This document shows positions 8,205-14,188 of a stretch of 14,398 nucleotides of DNA, in pieces. Position 1 is the stretch's first letter; each line of letters starts with the position of its first letter. This stretch comes from JANRKG01 sp033763635. GTDB lineage: Bacteria; Cyanobacteriota; Cyanobacteriia; GCF-001939115. The stretch is taken from NCBI GenBank assembly GCA_033763635.1, contig JANRKG010000157.1, forward strand, positions 1 through 14,398, written 5' to 3'. The notes below the pieces were generated by a model that saw only the letters and a program-made list of their open reading frames with translations, was not told where the DNA came from and searched no databases. A program made the translations under genes and the position numbers.

Positions 8205-8217
8205 GGAACGCAGTTCC
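8205..8217. promoter_or_regulatory. Short dyad at the predicted transcription start (possible operator)
   Basis: GGAAC at 8205-8209 and GTTCC at 8213-8217 form a perfect 5-bp dyad with a GCA centre. It begins 5 bases after the -10-like hexamer, where a repressor site or a 5'-end hairpin would sit. It is short enough to be chance. Confidence 0.25.
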
Positions 8218-8295
8218 TTTCAATGACCTCCCTCTAATGATAGAAAGGGGATCGATGCCCGAAAGAGTATTGTGGTCCAGATTACTCTCACCTCC

Positions 8296-8303
8296 AGAGG
8301 AAA
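8296..8303 (+). promoter_or_regulatory. Ribosome-binding site of the alcohol dehydrogenase gene
   Basis: AGAGGAAA, with its GAGG core 6 bases before the ATG, fixes the start at 8307. Confidence 0.7.
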
Positions 8304-8306
8304 TAC

Positions 8307-9308
8307 ATGATTCAAGCGTATACAGCCAAGTCAGCAGGCGAAGCTTTAGAACTGATGGAGTACGATCCCGGCCCATTAAAAGAGGAAGAAGTCGAGATTA
8401 CCGTTGAATACTGTGGTATCTGCCATAGTGATCTGAGCATGCTGAAGAATGACTGGGGCCTCACTCAATATCCCTTTGTGCCCGGTCATGAGGTGGTGGG
8501 CACGATTCGTGCGATCGGCGATCGGGTGACAACCCTGAAAGTGGGTCAACGGGTGGGGTTAGGCTGGTTCTCCCATTCCTGTATGCACTGTGAGTGGTGT
8601 ATGTCTGGGGATCATAACCTGTGTTTGACGGCAGAACAGACGATCGTGGGGCGACATGGGGGCTTTGCCGATCAGGTCCGTGCCCATCAGGAATGGGTGA
8701 CTCCCCTGCCAGAAACCGTAGACCCTTCTAAGGTAGGACCGCTATTTTGTGGCGGGGTGACGGTTTTTAATCCGATCGTTCAATTTGATGTCAAGCCGAC
8801 CGATCGTGTTGGGGTCATCGGCATTGGGGGACTGGGACATCTGGCCCTGAAGTTTCTCCATGCCTGGGGGTGCGATGTCACGGCTTTTTCCACAAATCCC
8901 AGTAAGGAAGCAGAAGCGCGAGAATTAGGAGCCAATCATTTCATCAATTCTAAAGATGCTGCTGCTCTGGAAGCCGCTGCTAATTCCTTTGACTTTATTA
9001 TTTCCACCGTCAACGCAGATCTGGATTGGGGCAGCTACATTGCCGCCCTGCGACCGAAAGGCCGATTGCACTTTGTTGGGGTGGTGCCCAGTGCAATTCA
9101 AGCGCAAGCGTTTCCCATTATCATTGGTCAAAAGTCGGTATCGGGCAGTCCTCTGGGAAGCCCAGCGACGGTTTCCCGAATGCTTGAATTTTCTGCCCGT
9201 CATGGAATCGAGCCGATCACGGAGATGTTTGACTTTAAAGACGTAAACGCAGCGCTGAAACATTTAGAGGATGGCAAAGCACGATATCGGATTGTATTGA
9301 AACACTAA
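8307..9308 (+). CDS. Zinc-dependent alcohol/aldehyde dehydrogenase (CAD/YahK type)
   Basis: A 333-residue medium-chain dehydrogenase/reductase, complete for the cinnamyl-alcohol-dehydrogenase branch. Catalytic-zinc ligands are Cys39 (CGICHSD), His61-Glu62 (PGHEVVG) and Cys148 (FCGGVT). The structural-zinc lobe is intact, with Cys92, 95, 98 and 106. The dinucleotide fold carries GIGGLG at 172-177, followed by a second strand ending AFSTNPSK. A Ser-Thr rather than an acidic residue there points to NADPH over NADH. Such enzymes usually reduce a range of aldehydes to alcohols; the natural substrate cannot be told from sequence. It appears to be a single-gene unit with its own promoter, lying between and opposite to the receiver gene and the histidine kinase gene. 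The enzyme class is secure; no symbol is given because several paralogous names exist. Confidence 0.92.
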   Translation: MIQAYTAKSAGEALELMEYDPGPLKEEEVEITVEYCGICHSDLSMLKNDWGLTQYPFVPGHEVVGTIRAIGDRVTTLKVGQRVGLGWFSHSCMHCEWCMSGDHNLCLTAEQTIVGRHGGFADQVRAHQEWVTPLPETVDPSKVGPLFCGGVTVFNPIVQFDVKPTDRVGVIGIGGLGHLALKFLHAWGCDVTAFSTNPSKEAEARELGANHFINSKDAAALEAAANSFDFIISTVNADLDWGSYIAALRPKGRLHFVGVVPSAIQAQAFPIIIGQKSVSGSPLGSPATVSRMLEFSARHGIEPITEMFDFKDVNAALKHLEDGKARYRIVLKH

Positions 9309-9335
9309 TCAACCTCTTTCAATCCTGTATCGGTG

Positions 9336-9353
9336 GGGGCATTACAATGCCCC
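9336..9353. terminator. Hairpin between convergent dehydrogenase and kinase genes
   Basis: GGGGCAT (9336-9342) and ATGCCCC (9347-9353) form a perfect 7-bp stem with a TACA loop in the 44-base gap between two convergent genes, touching the kinase stop codon (9355-9353). No T-run follows on either strand, so termination would have to be rho-like or depend on the stem alone. The position favours a shared terminator or 3'-end stabiliser. Confidence 0.45.
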
Positions 9354-11275
9354 TAAGCCTCCTGCATCACTCGCATACGGGGAGCCACCAGCGGCAGCAC
9401 AATCACAAATTCCGCTCCCTGGCCTGGTTCGGAAATGCAAGTTACGGAACCATTGTGTTTCTCTGTCACAATCTGATAGCTGATGGACATTCCCAATCCA
9501 GTTCCTTTCCCAACGGCTTTGGTTGTAAAGAATGGGTCGAACAATCGCCGTTTGACTTCCTCTGGCATTCCCGGCCCGTTGTCGATGATGCGAATGACAG
9601 CCTGTTTTTCAACGACCTCAGTTCGAACTGTAATTCGGCTGGGATTTGCTGCATTTTCCGCTGCCGATCGCTTCCCATCCCGTTCCTCTAATGCATCGAT
9701 CGCATTCGTGAAGATGTTCATGAACACCTGATTGAGTTGTCCAGCGTAGCATTCCACCGGGGGTAGATTGCCGTATTCCTGAATCACTTGAATAGCAGGG
9801 CGATCGGGCTTTGCCTTCAACCGATTTTGCAGAATCATCAAAGTGCTGTTAATTCCTTCATGGATATCGACGGTTTTGATATCTGCTTCATCGAGGCGGG
9901 AGAAGTTGCGGAGGGATTGCACAATTTCACGAATGCGATCGGCCCCCACTTGCATGGAACGAAGCAACTTGGGCAGGTCTTCACATAAGAATTCCAGGTC
10001 AATTTCTTCTGCTTTGTCTTCAATCGTTGGCCCCGGTTGGGGATATTGGCGATCGTATAGCGCCAGCAGATCTAGAAGATCTTGAGTGTATTGGTGGGCA
10101 TGGATCAGGTTGCCATGAATAAAGTTCACAGGATTGTTGATTTCATGGGCAACGCCCGCGACCAATTGCCCCAGACTCGACATTTTTTCGGCCTGTACCA
10201 GTTGGGATTGGGTTTGTTGCACATCTTCGAGGGCTTCCTGAAGTGCCTGGGTGCGCTCCTGTACGCGATTTTCTAAGGTTTGGCGACTGACTTCTAATTC
10301 GTGGGTGTAGTCTGCCACATTGCGGATCAGGGTATTGAAGGCGATCGCTAATGTTCCAATCTCATCACGGGTCATCACAGGGGCTTGCAGGGTAAAGTTA
10401 GATTCCCGTGTAACCCGATTGGCAACCCGTGTCACGGCTTCAATGGGGCGGGCAATGGCGCGACTGGTTAGAACTGCGAGAAATGTCGCTATTAGAACGG
10501 TTCCGCCCATTGCCACCACGATGATCCGGAAGCGTAATACTTCTGACACCTCAACCTGACGAGTTGCCTCTAACCTCTGAGCTTGAGCCGTTTTGAGAAT
10601 TCGGTTGAGTTCCTCAGTGAGGCGTTCATACTTCACTTCCAGGGCAATAAAAGACTCTTCTCGTAATGCAGTTAAAAGAACCTGTTGCGCTTTGAAAATT
10701 TCCTGTTGTTGCACGGTCCCAGGAGTCATTTTCTGCCAAATCCCTTGGGTCCATTCCTTATAGGCGCGGGTATTCGCCTGATAGTCTTGCTTAAATCGCT
10801 TTAATTCTGAGGCTGGAATGACAAGGGAATTCGAGTTTTCGGCAATAAAGGTATTCATTTCATCCGAAAGCGTTCCGAGGCGATTCACATGCCCTAAAAA
10901 CTGGGAACGCTCCAGTTCAAACCAGATGGAGTCTCCTAGAATCATCATGAGCCGCTGGGGATGGGCGCGAATCGCCAGAGTTTCCCGTGCCAGATCGCTG
11001 ACCAGTTGTTCCTGACGATAAGCAATCTCCAGTTGCTCTTGCGCTTTTTCCTGGTGATAGTTGCTCACCAACATACTCAGAGTGGCTCCTGTCACCGCTA
11101 GCCCGATCGCCAGGGAGTAGCCGTAGATAATTTTTTTGGCAATCCCCAATCGCCCACTCCAGGGATGGAGCAGCGGACCCAGAACGGCGGATAGTCGCCC
11201 TCTGAGAGGAACGGGTAGAGATTGCTGCATATTTCTCGATCCATCATTTGGTTGTTGATTAGATGGCTGATTCAC
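9353..11275 (-). CDS. Membrane sensor histidine kinase with HAMP domain
   Basis: A 640-residue inner-membrane kinase. Order: a cytoplasmic N-terminal arm of about 45 residues; TM1 at about 48-70; a mostly helical extracytoplasmic region of about 180 residues (71-249); TM2 at about 250-270; HAMP at about 271-323; a coiled coil at about 325-365; the H-box SLGQLVAGVAHEINNPVNF with phospho-acceptor His377; and a HATPase domain with N-box (NQVFMNIFTNAIDAL, about 515-529), G1 DNGPGM (565-570), F-box FDPFFTT (579-585) and G2 GKGTGLGM (589-596). All catalytic boxes are intact, so it should autophosphorylate. The start is GTG at 11275-11273, backed by a perfect AGGAGGT at 11289-11283 with 7-base spacing. 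It lies 20 bases downstream of the PhnD-like lipoprotein gene, so both are probably co-transcribed and the lipoprotein may be its ligand-binding partner. No receiver is fused. Confidence 0.95.
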   Translation of the reverse strand: MNQPSNQQPNDGSRNMQQSLPVPLRGRLSAVLGPLLHPWSGRLGIAKKIIYGYSLAIGLAVTGATLSMLVSNYHQEKAQEQLEIAYRQEQLVSDLARETLAIRAHPQRLMMILGDSIWFELERSQFLGHVNRLGTLSDEMNTFIAENSNSLVIPASELKRFKQDYQANTRAYKEWTQGIWQKMTPGTVQQQEIFKAQQVLLTALREESFIALEVKYERLTEELNRILKTAQAQRLEATRQVEVSEVLRFRIIVVAMGGTVLIATFLAVLTSRAIARPIEAVTRVANRVTRESNFTLQAPVMTRDEIGTLAIAFNTLIRNVADYTHELEVSRQTLENRVQERTQALQEALEDVQQTQSQLVQAEKMSSLGQLVAGVAHEINNPVNFIHGNLIHAHQYTQDLLDLLALYDRQYPQPGPTIEDKAEEIDLEFLCEDLPKLLRSMQVGADRIREIVQSLRNFSRLDEADIKTVDIHEGINSTLMILQNRLKAKPDRPAIQVIQEYGNLPPVECYAGQLNQVFMNIFTNAIDALEERDGKRSAAENAANPSRITVRTEVVEKQAVIRIIDNGPGMPEEVKRRLFDPFFTTKAVGKGTGLGMSISYQIVTEKHNGSVTCISEPGQGAEFVIVLPLVAPRMRVMQEA

Positions 11276-11282
11276 CTACTGC

Positions 11283-11289
11283 ACCTCCT
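11283..11289 (-). promoter_or_regulatory. Perfect Shine-Dalgarno that fixes the kinase GTG start
   Basis: On the minus strand AGGAGGT lies 7 bases before GTG (11275-11273), inside the 20-base gap after the lipoprotein gene. It is among the strongest ribosome-binding sites in the window and makes the non-ATG start convincing. Confidence 0.8.
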
Positions 11290-11295
11290 ATCTGC

Positions 11296-12189
11296 TCATC
11301 CCTGGAGGAAAGCCCCCTGCCCGATCGCCTGGTAGACTTCGCGAATGAGGTTGTAGTCTTGATCCTGGACCTCAACCATCTTGGCTCCTTGAAATTTCTC
11401 GCCATCGGCGGGGGCAATCGCTTCTAGGATTTGGGCCTGGTTGTCAAAGATGCGCCGCTGTATGTCTGATACTAAAGCTGCATCCAGCTTACTATTTAAC
11501 ACAAAGGGATCAGAGGGAAGGGTGGGTCCTTTGACGAGCATTGGCAACGCCTGTTCCGTCAACTTCTCTTCTTCTAGAAACTTCTCATAACGTTTGAAGG
11601 AACCGCCCCAGGCATCAACCCCGCCATTCTTGAGGGCTGGGAGTCCTTTCTTGCCCATCATCTCGATCGTCACGTCTTTTTTCGGATCTAATCCCGCCTC
11701 AATTAAAAGTTTTAAGGGGCCGAGATATCCACTGGTGGAACCGACTTCCCAGAGGGCGATCGTCTTTCCCTTCAAATCCTTTACCGTTTTAATACCACTT
11801 TCAGCCCGCGTCACAATGACTGGATAGTAGTCCCGGCGTTCAATAGCGGCGATGGGAATGACATTCGTTCGGGAACGCATCACTACATACTCGGAGGGTC
11901 CGGTGAAGACCAGATCTACTTGATCCTGCTGGAGGGCAGCAACGACTGCAATATAGCTATCGACAGGAAAAAACTCGACTGGGGTTTCTAAAATCTTGGT
12001 CAATACCCCACGAAGAGATTCATAGTCCTTCTGAAGATCCGCCATTCCTTTGGCATCAGAAACGGCAAACCGCAACTTGGGCAATTTGGAAACAACAGGA
12101 CTGGGGGCAGGATTGGGGGATTGGGTGGTGGCTGTACAGGCTGAAAGGGTAAACAGAGCCGAGTAAAAGCAGAAGTTGCGCCGCTTCAT
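11296..12189 (-). CDS. PhnD-like phosphate/phosphonate-type substrate-binding lipoprotein
   Basis: A 297-residue periplasmic binding protein of the PhnD-like (Phosphonate-bd) family. The N-terminus MKRRN...LFTLSAC is a lipoprotein signal with lipobox Leu-Ser-Ala-Cys18, followed by a Ser/Pro-rich linker to about residue 35. The fold begins at LRFAVSDAKGM. Family hallmarks are VDLVFTGPSEYV (about 91-102), a YYPVIVT strand, LKGKTIALWEVGSTSGYLGP with the anion-binding Ser/Thr turn, and the GGVDAWGGS segment. Relatives bind phosphonate, phosphite or phosphate for ABC import, but no permease or ATPase gene is adjacent; the next gene is a histidine kinase. A sensory role is therefore likely, by inference. 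The ligand is unknown, and the family also includes members binding other ligands. No Shine-Dalgarno is visible before the ATG at 12189; the start is supported by the lipobox. The gene is divergent from hpxO. Confidence 0.9.
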   Translation of the reverse strand: MKRRNFCFYSALFTLSACTATTQSPNPAPSPVVSKLPKLRFAVSDAKGMADLQKDYESLRGVLTKILETPVEFFPVDSYIAVVAALQQDQVDLVFTGPSEYVVMRSRTNVIPIAAIERRDYYPVIVTRAESGIKTVKDLKGKTIALWEVGSTSGYLGPLKLLIEAGLDPKKDVTIEMMGKKGLPALKNGGVDAWGGSFKRYEKFLEEEKLTEQALPMLVKGPTLPSDPFVLNSKLDAALVSDIQRRIFDNQAQILEAIAPADGEKFQGAKMVEVQDQDYNLIREVYQAIGQGAFLQG

Positions 12190-12271
12190 AGGTTATGATA
12201 AGATTAAGGGCTTTACTCTATCCGTAGAAATCCTACCAGTCCCTACAGTGGCTTACGTCTGTAGTTCTACG

Positions 12272-12285
12272 CAGCTATTTAGCTG
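12272..12285. repeat. 14-base palindrome CAGCTA-TT-TAGCTG
   Basis: A perfect 6-bp dyad with a 2-base centre, about 83 bases upstream of the PhnD-like start codon and about 240 bases upstream of hpxO. A two-base loop is tight for an RNA hairpin, so a protein-binding site is the more natural reading. Function is unproven. Confidence 0.35.
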
Positions 12286-12475
12286 GGCAAAGAGAAACTT
12301 CAGTGTAAATCAAGAAGAATCGAGCAGAGTGCCGGGAAAATCCCAAATCCTGGCTTTCTCCTTGAAACGGTATGCTACGTAACTTTTATCTTAAATTTTC
12401 TTGATATTCTTGAATCCGTCCTGCTAAATCTGTCTTCAGGGTTAAGGATTAAAAAGGTTTCCAAAGAATAATTGC

Positions 12476-12490
12476 TGTATACTGTATACA
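12476..12490. promoter_or_regulatory. Candidate operator TGTATAC-T-GTATACA overlapping a -10-like hexamer
   Basis: A perfect 15-base palindrome built from two self-complementary GTATAC hexamers, so it is also a tandem 7-base repeat. TATACT at 12478-12483 inside it matches the -10 consensus at 5 of 6 positions, which would put transcription start near 12490 and give a leader of about 38 bases before the hpxO ATG. No clear -35 is present. A palindrome over a -10 is typical of repressor sites, and GTATAC-centred operators are known for GntR/FadR-type regulators. No regulator gene lies in the window. Confidence 0.5.
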
Positions 12491-12515
12491 ATCTTACGGG
12501 GTGGCAGGTCTTGCC

Positions 12516-12520
12516 AGGAT
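12516..12520 (+). promoter_or_regulatory. Ribosome-binding site that decides the hpxO start
   Basis: AGGAT lies 7 bases before ATG 12528. An in-frame GTG at 12501 has no such site and would add nine residues ahead of the FAD-binding strand, so the ATG is preferred. Confidence 0.6.
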
Positions 12521-12527
12521 AAGCCGC

Positions 12528-13691
12528 ATGTACGACCTGAAAGTAATCATCATCGGAGCTGGGATTGGGGGTCTGACCGCAGGAATTGCACTGCAACAGG
12601 CGGGCTATCAAGTTGAGATTTACGATCGCATCCGAGAAATGCGTCCGGTTGGGGCCGGGATTTCTCTCTGGTCGAACGGGGTAAAGGTTCTCAACCGTTT
12701 GGGTTTGGGAAAGCAGATTGCCCACGTTGGCGGTCACATGAACTGGATGGAGTACCGCACCCTGGATGGGAATTTGCTAAATCAGATTCCCCTCTTTCCC
12801 TTGATTGACGCAGTGGGTCAGCGTCCCTACCCGGTGGCTCGGCGGGATCTACAAAATTTGCTGGTAAATGCTTTTACAGGGAAAATTCATCTCGACCATA
12901 CCTGTATTGGGGTAGAGCAGGATGAAACGGGGGTAACGGCCCTGTTTGAGAATGGGCATCGGGCCAGAGGGGATCTGCTGATTGCTGCGGACGGCGTTCG
13001 TTCTAACCTGCGAACCTATGTGTTAGGAAAAGAATTTGCTCCCCACTATGCGGGGTACATTAACTGGAATGGGTTAGTCACTGCCGAGGTGGACCTGGCT
13101 CCCCCGGATACCTGGGTGATTTATGTCGGAGAACACAAACGGGCTGCCCTCATGCCTGTCGCCGGAGAGCGATACTACTTCTTTTTTGATGTTCCCCTGC
13201 CGGTCGATAGTCCTCACGTCCCGCCGGAACAGTACCAGTCCGAACTCAAGGAGTACTTTACGGGGTGGGCCAAACCTGTACAGTTATTGATCGATCGCAT
13301 CGATCCCTTTGCCACGGCCCGTCCCCGCATTCATGATGTGGGTCCGATCGAACGCATGGTGCGCGGTCGGGTGGCTCTGTTAGGGGATGCGGCCCATGCC
13401 ACCTGTCCCGACCTGGGCCAGGGCGGGGCACAGGCGATGGAAGATGGATGGGTGCTGATGAATTGCTTACTCAGTACAAATATCAGTGTGGAAGATGCGC
13501 TTCAGCGCTACGAGCGGGAACGGAAGGACCGTACAGATATGGTCGTTCAGAAGGCTCGCAAACGGGCCGAGATGATTCACGGGAAAGACCCGGTTGTGAC
13601 TCAACGCTGGTACGAGCAGTTGGGGAAAGAACCTCCCAGTTCAGTCACGGATTCGATCGCCACTGTCATCTTAGGAGGGCCGCTTCGTTGA
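12528..13691 (+). CDS. hpxO: FAD-dependent urate hydroxylase (HpxO)
   Basis: A 387-residue class A flavoprotein monooxygenase that would oxidise urate to 5-hydroxyisourate with NAD(P)H and O2, in place of cofactor-free uricase. It shows the FAD dinucleotide motif GAGIGG (10-15) on VIIIGAGIGGLTAGIAL, the DG motif AADGVRSNLR (153-162) and the GD motif LLGDAAHATCPDLGQGG (284-300). Beyond the superfamily, segments recalled from the Klebsiella enzyme are shared: YAGYINWNGLV, KRAALMPV, YYFFFDVPLP, HGKD and the C-terminal ILGGPLR. Arg205 and Tyr217 fall where Klebsiella HpxO has its active-site Arg204 and Tyr216. The length also fits (about 384). Downstream OHCU decarboxylase and allantoinase genes overlap in series, which supports the urate role strongly. 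Soluble and cytoplasmic. Its stop overlaps the start of uraD. Confidence 0.93.
   Translation: MYDLKVIIIGAGIGGLTAGIALQQAGYQVEIYDRIREMRPVGAGISLWSNGVKVLNRLGLGKQIAHVGGHMNWMEYRTLDGNLLNQIPLFPLIDAVGQRPYPVARRDLQNLLVNAFTGKIHLDHTCIGVEQDETGVTALFENGHRARGDLLIAADGVRSNLRTYVLGKEFAPHYAGYINWNGLVTAEVDLAPPDTWVIYVGEHKRAALMPVAGERYYFFFDVPLPVDSPHVPPEQYQSELKEYFTGWAKPVQLLIDRIDPFATARPRIHDVGPIERMVRGRVALLGDAAHATCPDLGQGGAQAMEDGWVLMNCLLSTNISVEDALQRYERERKDRTDMVVQKARKRAEMIHGKDPVVTQRWYEQLGKEPPSSVTDSIATVILGGPLR
13673..13678 (+). promoter_or_regulatory. Shine-Dalgarno inside hpxO that decides the uraD TTG start
   Basis: AGGAGG ends 9 bases before TTG 13688. It lies within the last codons of hpxO, as expected for a translationally coupled downstream gene. 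Confidence 0.65.
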
Positions 13692-14188
13692 GGGTTGCGA
13701 TTGCTACGCTGAACCAGATGGATCAGGATGAGTTCGTGGGTGTGTTGGGGGAGATCTTTGAACAAACGCCTTCGATCGCCCGTGAGGTCTGGTTCCAGCG
13801 TCCCTTTCAGGATGGGGATGACCTGCACAAAAAAATGGCTCAGATTGTTCAAAACTTTGAGGCTCCGGCCCAACTTGCCCTCATTCGTGCCCACCCAGAT
13901 TTAGGCAGTCGGCTCAAGATGGCGGAAGCTTCAGTGAAAGAACAGGCGGGGGTTGGTCTGGATCGGTTGAGTGCCGAAGAGTATGACCAGTTTCAGAGCC
14001 TCAATCAGGCTTACAAAGATAAATTTGCCTTTCCTTTTATTATTGCCGTCCGTAACCATACAAAGGCCAGTATTCTAGAAGCGTTTCACCGTCGCTTGCA
14101 AAATGGGCTGGAAACAGAACAGCAACAGGCGATCGTTGAAATTATTCAAATTGCCCGATTTCGTTTAATGGACCTCCTCAAACCATGA
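13688..14188 (+). CDS. uraD: 2-oxo-4-hydroxy-4-carboxy-5-ureidoimidazoline (OHCU) decarboxylase
   Basis: Catalyses decarboxylation of OHCU to S-allantoin, the third step after urate hydroxylation and hydroxyisourate hydrolysis. The 166-residue product matches the single-domain family size. Key segments: the N-terminal helix IATLNQMDQDEFVGVLG, RAHPDLG with catalytic His69, the EQ pair at 85-86 (VKEQAGVGLDRL) and FPFIIAVR (115-122). The frame is open further upstream inside hpxO, but the conserved N-terminal helix begins just after TTG 13688, which has AGGAGG 9 bases before it. Starting at the next ATG (13718) would cut into that helix. The TTG overlaps the hpxO stop (TTGA), and its own stop overlaps the puuE start (ATGA), so all three genes look translationally coupled. 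Confidence 0.93.
   Translation: MRVAIATLNQMDQDEFVGVLGEIFEQTPSIAREVWFQRPFQDGDDLHKKMAQIVQNFEAPAQLALIRAHPDLGSRLKMAEASVKEQAGVGLDRLSAEEYDQFQSLNQAYKDKFAFPFIIAVRNHTKASILEAFHRRLQNGLETEQQQAIVEIIQIARFRLMDLLKP

Larger units (their letters stand above)
12190..12527. other. Divergent control region between the PhnD-like gene and hpxO
   Basis: No gene is seen in these 338 bases. They hold several short dyads: GTAG/CTAC at 12222-12234, the 14-base palindrome CAGCTA-TT-TAGCTG at 12272-12285, a 4-bp GGGA/TCCC stem near 12334-12344, and the GTATAC double palindrome at 12476-12490. The part nearest hpxO is A/T-rich (12380-12480), as expected for a promoter. No good -35/-10 pair is evident for the PhnD-like gene. 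Confidence 0.55.

Noticed and set aside
8149..8376. Minus-strand open frame of 75 codons across the dehydrogenase promoter and start.
   Set aside because: No recognisable protein features, and it overlaps a good promoter, ribosome-binding site and conserved N-terminus on the other strand.
11296..12189. Naming the binding protein phnD or ptxB.
   Set aside because: No phosphonate or phosphite genes are adjacent and the ligand cannot be read from sequence, so only the family is given.
12246..12252. Minus-strand GCCACTG followed by GGGA, recalling conserved pieces of the cobalamin riboswitch.
   Set aside because: The other required segments (the GGTGAAAATCC-like 5' block and the B12 box) are not found at suitable distances, and the downstream gene is a PhnD-like protein rather than a B12 gene.
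12501..12503. GTG as an alternative hpxO start.
   Set aside because: It lacks a ribosome-binding site, lies about 10 bases from the predicted transcription start, and adds residues before the first FAD-binding strand that homologues do not need.
12375..12737. Minus-strand open frame of 120 codons upstream of and inside hpxO.
   Set aside because: It covers the FAD-binding region of hpxO in antisense and has no family features.
13448..13687. 80-codon upstream extension of the uraD frame into hpxO, considered as an N-terminal domain.
   Set aside because: The extra residues are low-complexity Arg/Gly/Ser-rich translation of hpxO in another frame, with no similarity to OHCU decarboxylases.
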